A stretch of DNA of 64,000 nucleotides from an uncultured Eubacterium sp. (GTDB taxonomy: Bacteria > Bacillota > Clostridia > Lachnospirales > Lachnospiraceae), in contig CAKRDZ010000016.1 of the NCBI GenBank assembly GCA_934316845.1, positions 1-64,000 of the forward strand, given 5' to 3'. The notes under the pieces were generated by a model. The model saw only the letters and a program-made list of their open reading frames with translations, was not told the DNA's origin and did no database searches. Position numbers and translations under genes: made by a program. Shown here in pieces: positions 50,749-59,308 of this stretch (positions are counted from its first letter, which is position 1; the number at the start of each line of letters is the position of its first letter).

Positions 50749-50772
50749 ATTGTGCAGACGGTCTGCACAATT
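50748..50772 (+). repeat. 25-bp palindrome, copy 2
   Basis: Identical to the copy at 49696-49720 over all 25 bases, beginning with the last base of the YhcG-family stop codon. No T run follows, so it is not an obvious terminator. A half-site (GTGCAGAC) recurs at 51534-51541. Confidence 0.92.
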
Positions 50773-50815
50773 TGTACCGATTTGCCCGCAACATGTATAA
50801 AGGAGGAACTTTACC

Positions 50816-51475
50816 ATGACACAAAACCAAGGTGTGATTTATATTCTTACCAATCCGTCATTTCCAGAATATGTAAAGATTGGATACGCGGATAATATTG
50901 AGAAGAGATTGCAGCAATTGAACCGGAGTGAATGTATTCCATTTGCATTTAGAGTGTATGCTACTTATAAGGTTAATTCAAGATTGTCTGATTTGAAGAT
51001 ACATTCCATTATAGATAAGTTGAACCCGAATTTACGATCAATAGAAAATTTTAACGGAAAAAAACGAGTTCGAGAGTTTTATGCAATGTAGCCTGAGGAT
51101 GCGTATTCGATATTGGAGGCGATTGCGGAAATACATGGTTGTAGTGAAAATCTGAAGCGGATTGTACCATCAGAGGAAGAAAGAGAAGCAGAAGAGGAAG
51201 CCGTAGAAATTGAGACAGAGAGCGCAGAAAGAGCAGTTAATTTTTCTTTTACAAAATGTGGTATCTTACCTGGTGAAATGATACAATATAATGATAACCC
51301 AGCAATTCAGGCAGAAGTAGTTGATGATCGCCATGTAAGATATAATGATGAGATAATGTCTTTGACCGCACTTGCAAAGTTGTTGACAGGGCACACATAT
51401 TCAATCGCTGGTCCTAAATTTTTTATGTATAAAGGTGAAGGATTGAATGATATTAGGCAAAGACTGGGGGGGTAA
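50816..51475 (+). pseudogene. GIY-YIG nuclease gene interrupted by an in-frame TAG
   Basis: A GIY-YIG domain (GVIYILTNPSFPEYVKIGYADNIEKRLQQLN) runs to VREFYAM, then TAG at 51089-51091, after which the same frame continues without interruption as PEDAYSILEAIAEIHG through an acidic linker to a C-terminal domain (FTKCGILPGEMIQY, YSIAGPKFFMYKGEGLNDIR) resembling DUF4357-type modules of restriction-linked nucleases. The intact protein would have 219 residues. Either the gene is freshly inactivated, or only the 91-residue nuclease domain is made. AGGAGG serves ATG 50816. Confidence 0.75.
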
Positions 51476-51592
51476 TATTTATACAGATAATAATGTTTGT
51501 AAAAGCGTTGATGGAAAGCAAAAAGTTTAAATCGTGCAGACATTGATAGTTCTTATTGGATGATTAGGATTACGAGCTTGCAAGGAGACCCT

Positions 51593-52063
51593 ATGAACAT
51601 TTACGTAGATGCGGATGCCTGCCCTGTGGTAAGCATCGTGGAAGAAATTGGCAAAAAATATAATATTTCCGTTACCCTGCTTTGTGATACCAATCATGTG
51701 CTGCATTCGGAGTACAGTGAGGTGGTCGTGGTTGGCGCGGGTGCAGATGCGGTGGACTATAAGCTGATCAGTTTGTGTCACAGAGGGGATGTCGTGGTAT
51801 CGCAGGATTATGGTGTGGCGGCGATGGCACTTGGAAAAGGGGCGTTTGCCATTCATCAGTCGGGGCGGTGGTATACGGACGAAAATATAGATCAAATGCT
51901 GATGGAACGGCATTTGAATAAAAAAGCCAGGCGGGCATCACACAAAAATCATATGAAAGGTCCGAAAAAACGGACGGAAGAGGATGATGAGAGATTTCGA
52001 CAGTCGTTTGAAAAAATGGTGCAGAAGGCGGTGCTTACTCAGGGGGATGACAACCATGAATGA
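51593..52063 (+). CDS. YaiI/YqxD (UPF0178, DUF188) family protein
   Basis: 156 residues. NIYVDADACPVVSIVEEIG, VGAGADAVDYKLISLCHRGDVVVSQDYGVAAMAL and GRWYTDENIDQML are diagnostic. The Asp cluster suggests a PIN-like nuclease fold, but the biochemical role is unknown. The basic tail KKRTEEDDERFRQSFEKM is typical. ATG 51593 follows AAGGAGA. It overlaps the response regulator by eight bases, so both are translated together. Confidence 0.92.
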   Translation: MNIYVDADACPVVSIVEEIGKKYNISVTLLCDTNHVLHSEYSEVVVVGAGADAVDYKLISLCHRGDVVVSQDYGVAAMALGKGAFAIHQSGRWYTDENIDQMLMERHLNKKARRASHKNHMKGPKKRTEEDDERFRQSFEKMVQKAVLTQGDDNHE

Positions 52064-52748
52064 AACCATACTTATCGTAGATGATGAAAAGGAAATTACG
52101 GATTTAGTAGAGATCTATCTGAAAAATGACGGTTATCAGGTATGTAAATGCAGCAGTGGAAAAGAGGCATTGGCGGGGATTGAAACACAGGAAATTGATT
52201 TGGCGATTCTTGATATTATGCTGCCGGATATCGATGGATTTTCTTTGTGTAAGAAAATAAGGGAAACGTATTATTTTCCGATTATTATGCTTACGGCAAA
52301 AGTGGAAGACATTGACAAAATCAATGGCCTTACGATGGGGGCGGATGATTATATGACAAAACCGTTTAATCCGCTTGAATTGGTGACGAGGGTAAAGTCG
52401 CAGCTGCGCAGATATCGGCGGTATAATACAAAAGAGGACAAAGAGAGCGAAGAATTTCATATCCGGGGGCTGGATATATGGAAAGACCGCCATCTGTGTA
52501 CTTTGAACGGGAAAGATCTGGAACTGACACCGATGGAATTTGATATTGTGTGGCTTTTGTGCGAAAACGCCAATAAAGTTGTGGATACAGAGCAATTGTT
52601 TGAAACGGTGTGGAAAGAAAAATATCTTGAAAATAATAATACCGTGATGGCACATGTGGCGAGAATCCGGGAAAAGATGCATGAGGTTCCGCGAAAACCC
52701 AAATACATAAAAACGGTATGGGGAGTGGGGTATAAGATCGATGAATGA
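52056..52748 (+). CDS. VanR-like response regulator, OmpR family
   Basis: 230 residues. Receiver domain with the acidic pair VDDEKE, the phospho-acceptor in AILDIMLPDIDGF near residue 51, TA in IMLTAKVED and the lysine in YMTKPFNP; C-terminal winged helix with LTPMEFDIVWLLCENANKVV and VMAHVARIREKMHEVPRKPKYIKTVWGVGYKI in two parts. ATG 52056 follows GGGGGA. It pairs with the kinase that overlaps its end by eight bases. Confidence 0.94.
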   Translation: MNETILIVDDEKEITDLVEIYLKNDGYQVCKCSSGKEALAGIETQEIDLAILDIMLPDIDGFSLCKKIRETYYFPIIMLTAKVEDIDKINGLTMGADDYMTKPFNPLELVTRVKSQLRRYRRYNTKEDKESEEFHIRGLDIWKDRHLCTLNGKDLELTPMEFDIVWLLCENANKVVDTEQLFETVWKEKYLENNNTVMAHVARIREKMHEVPRKPKYIKTVWGVGYKIDE

Positions 52749-53835
52749 AAAAATAAAAGCAAGAAACCGAATGAAATTCAAATTTGCCGTCCGCTATTTA
52801 TCCGCCTTTGCAGTTTATGTGGCAGTCATTGTCGGAATGTTTTTTCTGCTGCGTGCTGTGTGCGAGAGAGTGATATGGTATCCGGAGGATCCAAATTACG
52901 TGTTTTTGCATTTTATTAAACAAAACAGTGTGGCAGTCATTGTGGGATTTTTTGTAGTTGGATGGGGAATTGTAACCTGTGTATTTATCAAAAAATGGAT
53001 GAGTTCACTGGATGAGATTACGAGAGCTGCAGAGCAGATCACACTTTCGCCGGAACAGGCAGTTGTGTTATCTGATGAATTAAAACCGCTGCAGGATGAA
53101 TTGAATGCGGCGAGAGAAAATGCATTGCGGACGGCGCAGGAGGCCAAAGAAGCAGAACAGCGGAAAAATGATCTGCTTGTTTATCTTGCCCATGATTTAA
53201 AAACTCCACTGACCAGTGTAATAGGGTATTTGACGCTTTTGCGGGAAGAGACCGAGATCAGTCCGAAATTGCGGGAAAAATATACCGGTATTTCACTCCG
53301 TAAAGCAGAACGGTTGGAAGACCTCATCAATGAATTTTTTGATGTCACACGGTTTAATCTGACAAGCATGGAACTGGAATTTGAAAGAGTTCATTTAAGC
53401 CGTATGATTGAACAGATCTGCAGCGAATTTGAGCCGGTATTACAAGAAAAAAATCTGACTTGGAAATTGGATATTGAACCGGAGATTACGATGATCGGAG
53501 ATCCGGATAAATTGAGCCGCGTATTTGATAATCTGATTCGAAATGCCTGCAATTACAGTCATCCGGATACCGAGATACAATGTAGTTTGAAAAAAGAAAA
53601 TGATTCCATTGTCTGCCGGATTAAAAATCATGGAAAAACGATATCGAAGGAAAAGATGGGGCGCATTTTTGAGCAGTTTTTCCGTGTGGATTCTTCGCGG
53701 TCGTCGACAACCGGCGGAGCGGGGATTGGCCTTGCTATTGCCAAGGAGATTGTAGAAAGACATGGAGGAAGTATCGAGGCAGAAAGTGCAGAAGAAAGCA
53801 TAACATTTACCGTAGTTTTTCGGGATAAGTCATAA
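52741..53835 (+). CDS. VanS-like sensor histidine kinase
   Basis: 364 residues: two membrane helices (about 17-40 and 60-82) around a short outer loop, HAMP-like linker, H-box LVYLAHDLKTPLTSVIGYL with the phosphorylated His near residue 150, N-box FDNLIRNACNYS, and G-boxes near FFRVDSSRSSTTGGAGIGLAIAKEI. Organisation and motifs match VanS kinases. No vanG, vanXY, vanT or other ligase gene is in the window, so glycopeptide resistance is not supported; a wall-stress role with the downstream peptidase is more likely. Confidence 0.93.
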   Translation: MNEKIKARNRMKFKFAVRYLSAFAVYVAVIVGMFFLLRAVCERVIWYPEDPNYVFLHFIKQNSVAVIVGFFVVGWGIVTCVFIKKWMSSLDEITRAAEQITLSPEQAVVLSDELKPLQDELNAARENALRTAQEAKEAEQRKNDLLVYLAHDLKTPLTSVIGYLTLLREETEISPKLREKYTGISLRKAERLEDLINEFFDVTRFNLTSMELEFERVHLSRMIEQICSEFEPVLQEKNLTWKLDIEPEITMIGDPDKLSRVFDNLIRNACNYSHPDTEIQCSLKKENDSIVCRIKNHGKTISKEKMGRIFEQFFRVDSSRSSTTGGAGIGLAIAKEIVERHGGSIEAESAEESITFTVVFRDKS

Positions 53836-53870
53836 ATTTGTAAGAAATTCATAGGAAAAAAGAGAAGAAG

Positions 53871-53920
53871 AAAACCGCTTATTTTGTTAAGATAGAGAAA
53901 ACAAAATAAACGGTTTTTTT
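53871..53920 (+). terminator. Terminator/attenuator between the kinase and C39-like gene
   Basis: AAAACCG-c-TTATTTTGT (53871-53887) pairs with ACAAAATAA-a-CGGTTTT (53901-53917), then T to 53920. The ribosome site GGAGG of the next gene begins four bases later, so read-through or anti-termination would set that gene's level. Confidence 0.85.
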
Positions 53921-53936
53921 AATGGAGGAAACAGAG

Positions 53937-54806
53937 ATGAAAAAAAGAAAGACGAGAATACGATGGGGAAGAGTCTGTGTAGCAGGGATTATTTTGATGC
54001 TGGTGCTAAAACTGCTTGCTTCGTTTGTGATGACTGCATTTGAAAAAAGATATGAAGAATTGGGATTTGGAGAAAGTGCAGAAGAAACCGGTACATTTAT
54101 TACAAAGCCGGAAAAACTGACCCAAAACCAAGTGAATGCAAAATTAAAAAAGATGGCAGAACAGCTGCCGAAAATAAAAGAAATATATGACAACAGGGAG
54201 CAGTATTCGGAGCATTTGCTGTCGCTGGTATGCAACAATCCGGAGATGGAAGATTTTGTAAGAAATTATAACGATGCAGAGCATATAGCAAAAGGAGGGC
54301 TGACAAGAAAGGAAAAAATGCAGAAAATTCCGCTCTTACTCCAATGGGACAAGCGATGGGGATATGTGGACTATGGCGACAATGTATTGGGGCTGTCCGG
54401 CTGTGCGCCAACGTGTCTTTCGATGGTTGTCATCGGATTGACCGGAAATGATGCGATGACACCGGATAAAATTGCAGAATTTGCCACACAAAACGGATAT
54501 TATGTAAAAGGGACGGGAACTTCGTGGAGTATTATGACAGAAGGGGCAGAAAAATTGGGAGTGCAGGGAACGCAGATTTCTCTGAGCAGAAACCGGATTA
54601 AGGGGGAATTGGAAAAGGGGCATCCGATTATATGCAGTGTCGGACCGGGAGATTTTACGACAGAAGGACATTTTATCGTTCTGAGCGGTTATGAAAACGG
54701 TGAAATCAAAGTAAATGACCCCAATTGCCGTGCGAGAAGCACTTTGTGGGACTATGAAGAACTGCAGGGGCAGATACGTAATTTATGGGCATTTCAGAAA
54801 AGTTGA
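53937..54806 (+). CDS. Membrane-anchored C39-like cysteine peptidase
   Basis: 289 residues: N-terminal membrane helix (about 12-33), a charged helical region, and a Peptidase_C39_2-type domain with the nucleophile Cys in LLLQWDKRWGYVDYG...GLSGCAPTCLSMVV and the His in TTEGHFIVLSGYENGEIKVNDPN. It would act outside the membrane on wall peptides or secreted proteins. ATG 53937 is selected by GGAGG at 53924-53928. It is separated from the VanS-like gene by a terminator hairpin and may be a target of that system. Confidence 0.82.
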   Translation: MKKRKTRIRWGRVCVAGIILMLVLKLLASFVMTAFEKRYEELGFGESAEETGTFITKPEKLTQNQVNAKLKKMAEQLPKIKEIYDNREQYSEHLLSLVCNNPEMEDFVRNYNDAEHIAKGGLTRKEKMQKIPLLLQWDKRWGYVDYGDNVLGLSGCAPTCLSMVVIGLTGNDAMTPDKIAEFATQNGYYVKGTGTSWSIMTEGAEKLGVQGTQISLSRNRIKGELEKGHPIICSVGPGDFTTEGHFIVLSGYENGEIKVNDPNCRARSTLWDYEELQGQIRNLWAFQKS

Positions 54807-54811
54807 ATAAG

Positions 54812-54840
54812 TTGCGAAACCACGCTTTTTATGGTATTAT
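54812..54840 (+). promoter_or_regulatory. Promoter of the HNH nuclease gene
   Basis: TTGCGA (54812-54817), 17-base spacer, TATTAT (54835-54840). The expected start near 54847 lies just before GAGGGA (54851), supporting the TTG 54866 start codon. Confidence 0.6.
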
Positions 54841-54865
54841 AATAAAGTACGAGGGAGTGGTTTTT

Positions 54866-56029
54866 TTGGCACAAGATTTACAGATCAATTATTTAAATCA
54901 ATTAAATACCGACAGTTTTATCCATATGCTTGACGACGCGACCGAATGTTATAAGTTTTATTGGCTGGATGCGGTGTTGGGCTTGTTTTCGTGCGGAAAA
55001 ACAGAGATTTCATTTGATGAGCTGATCAATCAGATGATCGTAGATGCGTGGTATTCGGTGGTAGAATATCACCTGCATCTGGGGCCGAAAAATGCGATGG
55101 GAGAAGTGACGAACAGTCTGGAGCGGGCCGTGCTTTTATTGGAGAAAAGTTCCGGACTTTCAAGTACAGCGTCCCGTGAAGAGATTATGAATGCGATTCA
55201 GGAACAGGAAAAACTGCTGAAAAAAGCAAAAACACAATTGAGCAGAAATGTGCCCTATCGTCTGCTTTCCTCCTTTATGCCGAATATTACGGGAAATGAC
55301 AAAATATGGGATTCGCCTGCCCGCGTGATCGAAGTGATTCATGAGGCAAGTAAATTATATTGTTTTCCTTATGTGATTGAAAATGCAAAAGGGCTGCAGA
55401 AGACCGTTCAAATCAATGAAAAATGGGAGCCGTTTTTCCGGGATCATTATACTACGATCCACGGCTGGATCGAACTGAAAAAAGTGCGCTATTTGCAGGG
55501 GAGAAACCCCGGAGTTCCAGGCATTGTTTATAAACTGGAACCGGAAAATACAAAACTTCGGAAACTTCGTTATGTGCGCGAATTATGGACATCGGTCATG
55601 AACCTCCGGCCGGTATATGATATTTATTCCGAACAGAAAATGACAGAGGAAAATCTGACGATCGATCATTTTGTGCCGTGGTCTTTTGTGGCGAATGATG
55701 AATTATGGAATCTGATGCCGATGGAGAGCCGGTTAAATTCCAGCAAGAACAATAAACTGCCGGTGTGGGACAAGTATTTTAAAGCTTTTGCAGACAATCA
55801 GTTTATGATGTTTGAATGCGTGCAGGAAAAAGAAAAAGTAATGGAAATATTTGGAAAATGTTACCGCGATAATCTCGTGGCGCCCTGGTCATTGGAACAA
55901 TTGTATGTAAGCGGATGCGAGAAAGAGACATTTTGTAATGTGCTTGAAAAAAATCTGCGTCCGATCTATGATTCGGCAAAGATACAGGGGTACGGCATGT
56001 GGACGATCAGTAAGGAGACAATGAGATGA
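54866..56029 (+). CDS. HNH endonuclease domain protein
   Basis: 387 residues. The C-terminal HNH motif is visible: ENLTIDHFVPWSFVANDELWNLMPMESRLNSSKNNKLPVWDKYF in successive segments (His of DHF, Asn of LWNL, N/K-rich third part). The N-terminal 250 residues are helical and unassigned. It is probably a defence or DNA-processing nuclease. TTG 54866 is preferred because GAGGGA lies nine bases upstream and the promoter starts transcription only at about 54847; an ATG at 54785 would precede that start. The stop overlaps the GH31 remnant (ATGA-type). Confidence 0.78.
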   Translation: MAQDLQINYLNQLNTDSFIHMLDDATECYKFYWLDAVLGLFSCGKTEISFDELINQMIVDAWYSVVEYHLHLGPKNAMGEVTNSLERAVLLLEKSSGLSSTASREEIMNAIQEQEKLLKKAKTQLSRNVPYRLLSSFMPNITGNDKIWDSPARVIEVIHEASKLYCFPYVIENAKGLQKTVQINEKWEPFFRDHYTTIHGWIELKKVRYLQGRNPGVPGIVYKLEPENTKLRKLRYVRELWTSVMNLRPVYDIYSEQKMTEENLTIDHFVPWSFVANDELWNLMPMESRLNSSKNNKLPVWDKYFKAFADNQFMMFECVQEKEKVMEIFGKCYRDNLVAPWSLEQLYVSGCEKETFCNVLEKNLRPIYDSAKIQGYGMWTISKETMR

Positions 56030-57315
56030 AAATATCGGATGGATTTTGGATGGATAAAAAAGGGTACGATGTGCGTTATGTGGCGCAGGCGTATGAGGTG
56101 GAGACGACAGATCATGAAATACGCGTGCTGGCAACTCCGTATGTGGTGCAAAACCGGGGGATGACACTTGCCGGACCAAATCTGGAGATCACGTATTCTT
56201 CGCGTATGGAAAATGTCATAAAAGTACACATCGACCATTACCGCGGGGGACTGGATAATAAGCCAAAGTTTGAACTGGCAGAAGACGAGGGATATCTCCC
56301 GGAGATCCGCAAAGAAAAAGACAGCGTGGTAATGATCAGTGGACAGACGCGGCTGGAGATCGCGCTGGGAGATCATTGGGAGACAGCGTTTTATTATGGA
56401 GACAGATATCTGACCGGTGGAGCCGACCGGGCGACTTCGATTATAAAAGAAAGCAATTATATCCGGGACGCGAGGCTGCAGAGCCAGTGGGAAGACGATT
56501 TCTTCCATCCGGCAAAGGATCCGCGGACAACGTATCTCCGCGAGCAGTTAAAGACCGGCATTGGAGAATGCATCTATGGGTTTGGAGAAAAATTTACCCC
56601 TTTTGTAAAAAACGGACAGACCGTAGAAATGTGGAACAATGACGGGGGAACGTGTACCGGGCAGAGTTACAAAAATATTCCGTTTTATCTGTCGTCCAAA
56701 AGTTATGGTGTTTTTGTCAACAGTTCCGACAAAGTTTCATTTGAGGTAAATTCCGACACGGTGTCGAAAGTTTCCTTTACGGTGCCTGGAGAGACGCTGG
56801 AATATTTTGTATTCGGCGGGAAAAATCTGGAAGCTGTTCTGGAACGTTATACGGCGCTTACGGGCAGACCGGCATTGCCGCCTGCGTGGTTCTTCGTCGT
56901 ATCGTGTGCCGTGGGCGTATGATAAAGACGGAGACACGGAAGCCTGCGATGTCTTGCGGCATTATGCGGTATTAAAGGGAAAACTGATGCCGTATCTGTG
57001 GAGCCAGGCGGTTAAGACGCACTGTCAGGGTGTGCCGGTGATGCGTCCGATGATCGTTTCGTTTACGGAAAATTTGATGGCGATACACAAAGAAGTGTAT
57101 TGTATGATTATGTTGACGGGGCAGAGGTCGTTATTTACGGACTGGAAGAAGGCCGGGAAACAGAGACGGTAATATACGATGCCAATGCTTTGGAAGTTAT
57201 GAAAATACGGGCAGTACGAGAAAATAATACGATTAAAATAACGCTTCCGAAGACAGAAAAAGATATTACAATACGGACAAGTGATGCGTGTGAGATCCTT
57301 CGCATCAAAGAATAG
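56026..57315 (+). pseudogene. GH31 glycosidase (alpha-glucosidase/xylosidase type) with internal deletions
   Basis: Three pieces of one family-31 enzyme. Frame 1 (56026-56922) holds the N-terminal beta domain to YTALTGRPALPPAWFF. At about 56885 the text jumps, in another frame, to SSYRVPWAYDKDGDTEACDV...LMPYLWSQAVKTHCQGVPVMRPMIVSF, which belongs near the end of the barrel. A second jump near 57085 leads to YDYVDGAEVVIYGLEEG and the C-terminal beta domain, ending at 57315. Intact GH31 proteins have about 650-770 residues; here the barrel with nucleophile and acid/base aspartates is missing. It cannot be active. Confidence 0.88.
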
Positions 57316-57327
57316 GAGGCGTTGAAA

Positions 57328-58188
57328 ATGAATAAACGGTACAAAGGAATCTTATTCATTGTCTGCTCGGCATTTTGCTTTGCCCTGATGGGCATGTTTG
57401 TAAAACTGGCAGGAGATCTGCCGTCCGTAGAAAAAAGTTTTTTCCGAAATTTGGTAGCTCTGGTTTTTGCCCTTGTTATTTTGAAAAAAGACCATGTACA
57501 TTTTTCGGGAAAAAGAGAAAATATCAAGTATCTTGTGATCCGTTCTGTGGCAGGAACCGTAGGGATTTTGTGTAACTTTTATGCGGTGGATCATCTGGTG
57601 TTATCCGATGCTTCCATGCTCAATAAAATGTCGCCGTTTTTTGCAATCCTTTTCAGTATACTGATCCTGAAGGAAAAAATCTCGCTGCCTCAGATATTTA
57701 TTGTCATTGGCGCATTTATCGGAAGTCTTTTGATCCTGAAGCCATCGGGCGCGTCGCTGGTGTCTTTTCCGGCGTTGATCGGTCTGATTGGCGGTATGGG
57801 CGCCGGGCTTGCGTACACCAATGTACGTGTGCTCGGAGAAAAAGGGGAGAAGGGATCTTTTGTCGTGGCATTTTTCTCCGGGTTTTCGTGCCTTGTGACG
57901 CTGCCTTATCTGGTGTTTGACTTCCATCCGATGAGTGGGGTGCAGCTGGTTTATCTGCTTTTTGCCGGGCTTGCGGCAGCCGGCGGACAGTTTAGCATCA
58001 CAGCGGCGTATTTTTATGCCCCGGCGAAGGAGATTTCGGTATACGATTATTCGCAGATCATCTTTTCGGCTGTGATGGGATTTGTTGTCTTTGGACAGAT
58101 TCCGGATGTTTTGAGCTGGGTCGGATATGCACTCATCTGTGCGATGGCTGTGGCAATGTTTTTCTATAATAACCGAAAAACCAGTTGA
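57328..58188 (+). CDS. EamA/DMT-superfamily transporter
   Basis: 286 residues with ten hydrophobic segments in two five-helix EamA repeats (FIVCSAFCFALMGMFVKLAG; LIGLIGGMGAGLAYTNVRVLG). It resembles RhaT/YdcZ-like drug/metabolite transporters; substrate unknown. ATG 57328 lies eight bases after GGAGG, which overlaps the stop of the GH31 remnant. Its stop codon lies inside the -35 hexamer of the following promoter. Confidence 0.9.
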   Translation: MNKRYKGILFIVCSAFCFALMGMFVKLAGDLPSVEKSFFRNLVALVFALVILKKDHVHFSGKRENIKYLVIRSVAGTVGILCNFYAVDHLVLSDASMLNKMSPFFAILFSILILKEKISLPQIFIVIGAFIGSLLILKPSGASLVSFPALIGLIGGMGAGLAYTNVRVLGEKGEKGSFVVAFFSGFSCLVTLPYLVFDFHPMSGVQLVYLLFAGLAAAGGQFSITAAYFYAPAKEISVYDYSQIIFSAVMGFVVFGQIPDVLSWVGYALICAMAVAMFFYNNRKTS

Positions 58189-58214
58189 CAGTCATCCCTG
58201 CGTTTATATATAAT
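58185..58214 (+). promoter_or_regulatory. Consensus promoter of the Pel-like operon
   Basis: TTGACA (58185-58190), 18-base spacer, TATAAT (58209-58214): both hexamers match the sigma-A consensus perfectly. The start near 58221 gives a short leader before the GT2 gene. Confidence 0.8.
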
Positions 58215-58245
58215 AATCTGAGAAGCAAAGGGAAGAAGTGAGTTT

Positions 58246-59307
58246 ATTATAAAAGTTTCAGTTATCATACCGGTTTATAATGCAGAAGGCTATCTGAGAG
58301 AATGCCTTGACAGCGTTGTGTCCCAGACTCACAATGACAGCGAGATCATTTTGATCGAAAACGGTTCGGAAGACGGCAGCCGGGCGGTTTGTGAAGAATA
58401 TGCGGAAAACTTTAAAAATGTCCATATCATTGTCAAAAAAAGGCTTGGTGCGGCAATGGCAAGACAGTGCGGCCTAGATGCCTGTAAGGGTGAAGCGGTG
58501 GTGTTTGTCGATGCCGACGATCTTCTTCCGGAGCCGGAGGTATTGTCTAAGATGGCAGAGTGTCTGGAGAAAGCACAGACAGATATTGTGTGTGGAGAAT
58601 ATTCCAGATTATGGGAAGGAAAACTGCTTCCGGCAAATTCTGTTAATACATTTTCAGATCATCCGCAGCAGAGTGAGGCATTTCGCTTCTGTGGTTTTTT
58701 CTCACCAGGGAATTTGTCTTATGTGTGGGGGAAAATGTACCGGACTTCGTTTTTAAAGGAAAGACAGATCCGGTTTTGCAAATACCGGTATAGTGAAGAT
58801 AAGCTGTTTAATCTGACCTGTTATATTAAAGGTGCGACATATGCATTTCTTACCGAACAGGTTTATGTATACCGCAAAAACGTCGATTCGCTATCGTATC
58901 AGTACCGAAGTGATTCGGTGGAAAACTGGATTGAGATTGCCAGAGAGACAGAGGCGGTTTTGATGGAAGAAGAAAAGGAAGAACAGAAAAATCTGATCGG
59001 ATATCTGCTCGTATTTGCCGCGGCATTTGATGCGGTCATGAATGAGGAGCATCCGGAAGGTGTGTATGGTTCTGCACGGAAGCTTTTGCGGAGATATGGG
59101 AAAGATGAATATTGTAAACCATGGTTTGGCAAAATGGCAGGCAGAAAGCGGACGAGGGAGATTCCTTCGCTTCTGTGGCGGTGTATGATCCGTGGATTTT
59201 CTTTTTGCATGAAAGCACAGTGGTACGGGCTTCTTTCTTTTGGCATGAAACTCATGGTTCGGCTGCATCTTACGGAAAGTCTGTCAGATACCGGAAAGCG
59301 GGGATAA
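58246..59307 (+). CDS. Family 2 glycosyltransferase with probable ATT start
   Basis: 353 residues from ATT 58246: IIKVSVIIPVYNAEGYLREC (first residue read as Met), then LIENGSEDGSRAVCEEYA and the metal-binding VVFVDADDLLPEPEV, all GT-A/GT2 hallmarks. No ATG, GTG or TTG gives these residues; the first GTG in frame (58318) would cut off the first strand of the nucleotide-binding fold. AAGGGAAG lies about 11 bases upstream of the ATT. The C-terminal 130 residues are helical. It would transfer a sugar in exopolysaccharide or glycoconjugate synthesis and heads the operon with the PelD/PelE-like genes. Confidence 0.85.
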   Translation: MIKVSVIIPVYNAEGYLRECLDSVVSQTHNDSEIILIENGSEDGSRAVCEEYAENFKNVHIIVKKRLGAAMARQCGLDACKGEAVVFVDADDLLPEPEVLSKMAECLEKAQTDIVCGEYSRLWEGKLLPANSVNTFSDHPQQSEAFRFCGFFSPGNLSYVWGKMYRTSFLKERQIRFCKYRYSEDKLFNLTCYIKGATYAFLTEQVYVYRKNVDSLSYQYRSDSVENWIEIARETEAVLMEEEKEEQKNLIGYLLVFAAAFDAVMNEEHPEGVYGSARKLLRRYGKDEYCKPWFGKMAGRKRTREIPSLLWRCMIRGFSFCMKAQWYGLLSFGMKLMVRLHLTESLSDTGKRG

Positions 59308-59308
59308 T

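Noticed and set aside
49696..50772. Insertion sequence bounded by inverted repeats
   Set aside because: Each flank is itself a palindrome rather than a terminal inverted repeat, the gene between encodes a YhcG-family protein and not a transposase, and no target duplication is seen.
52056..53835. Vancomycin-resistance operon
   Set aside because: Only VanR/VanS-like regulators are present; no ligase, VanX/VanXY, VanT or VanW gene follows, so resistance cannot be claimed.
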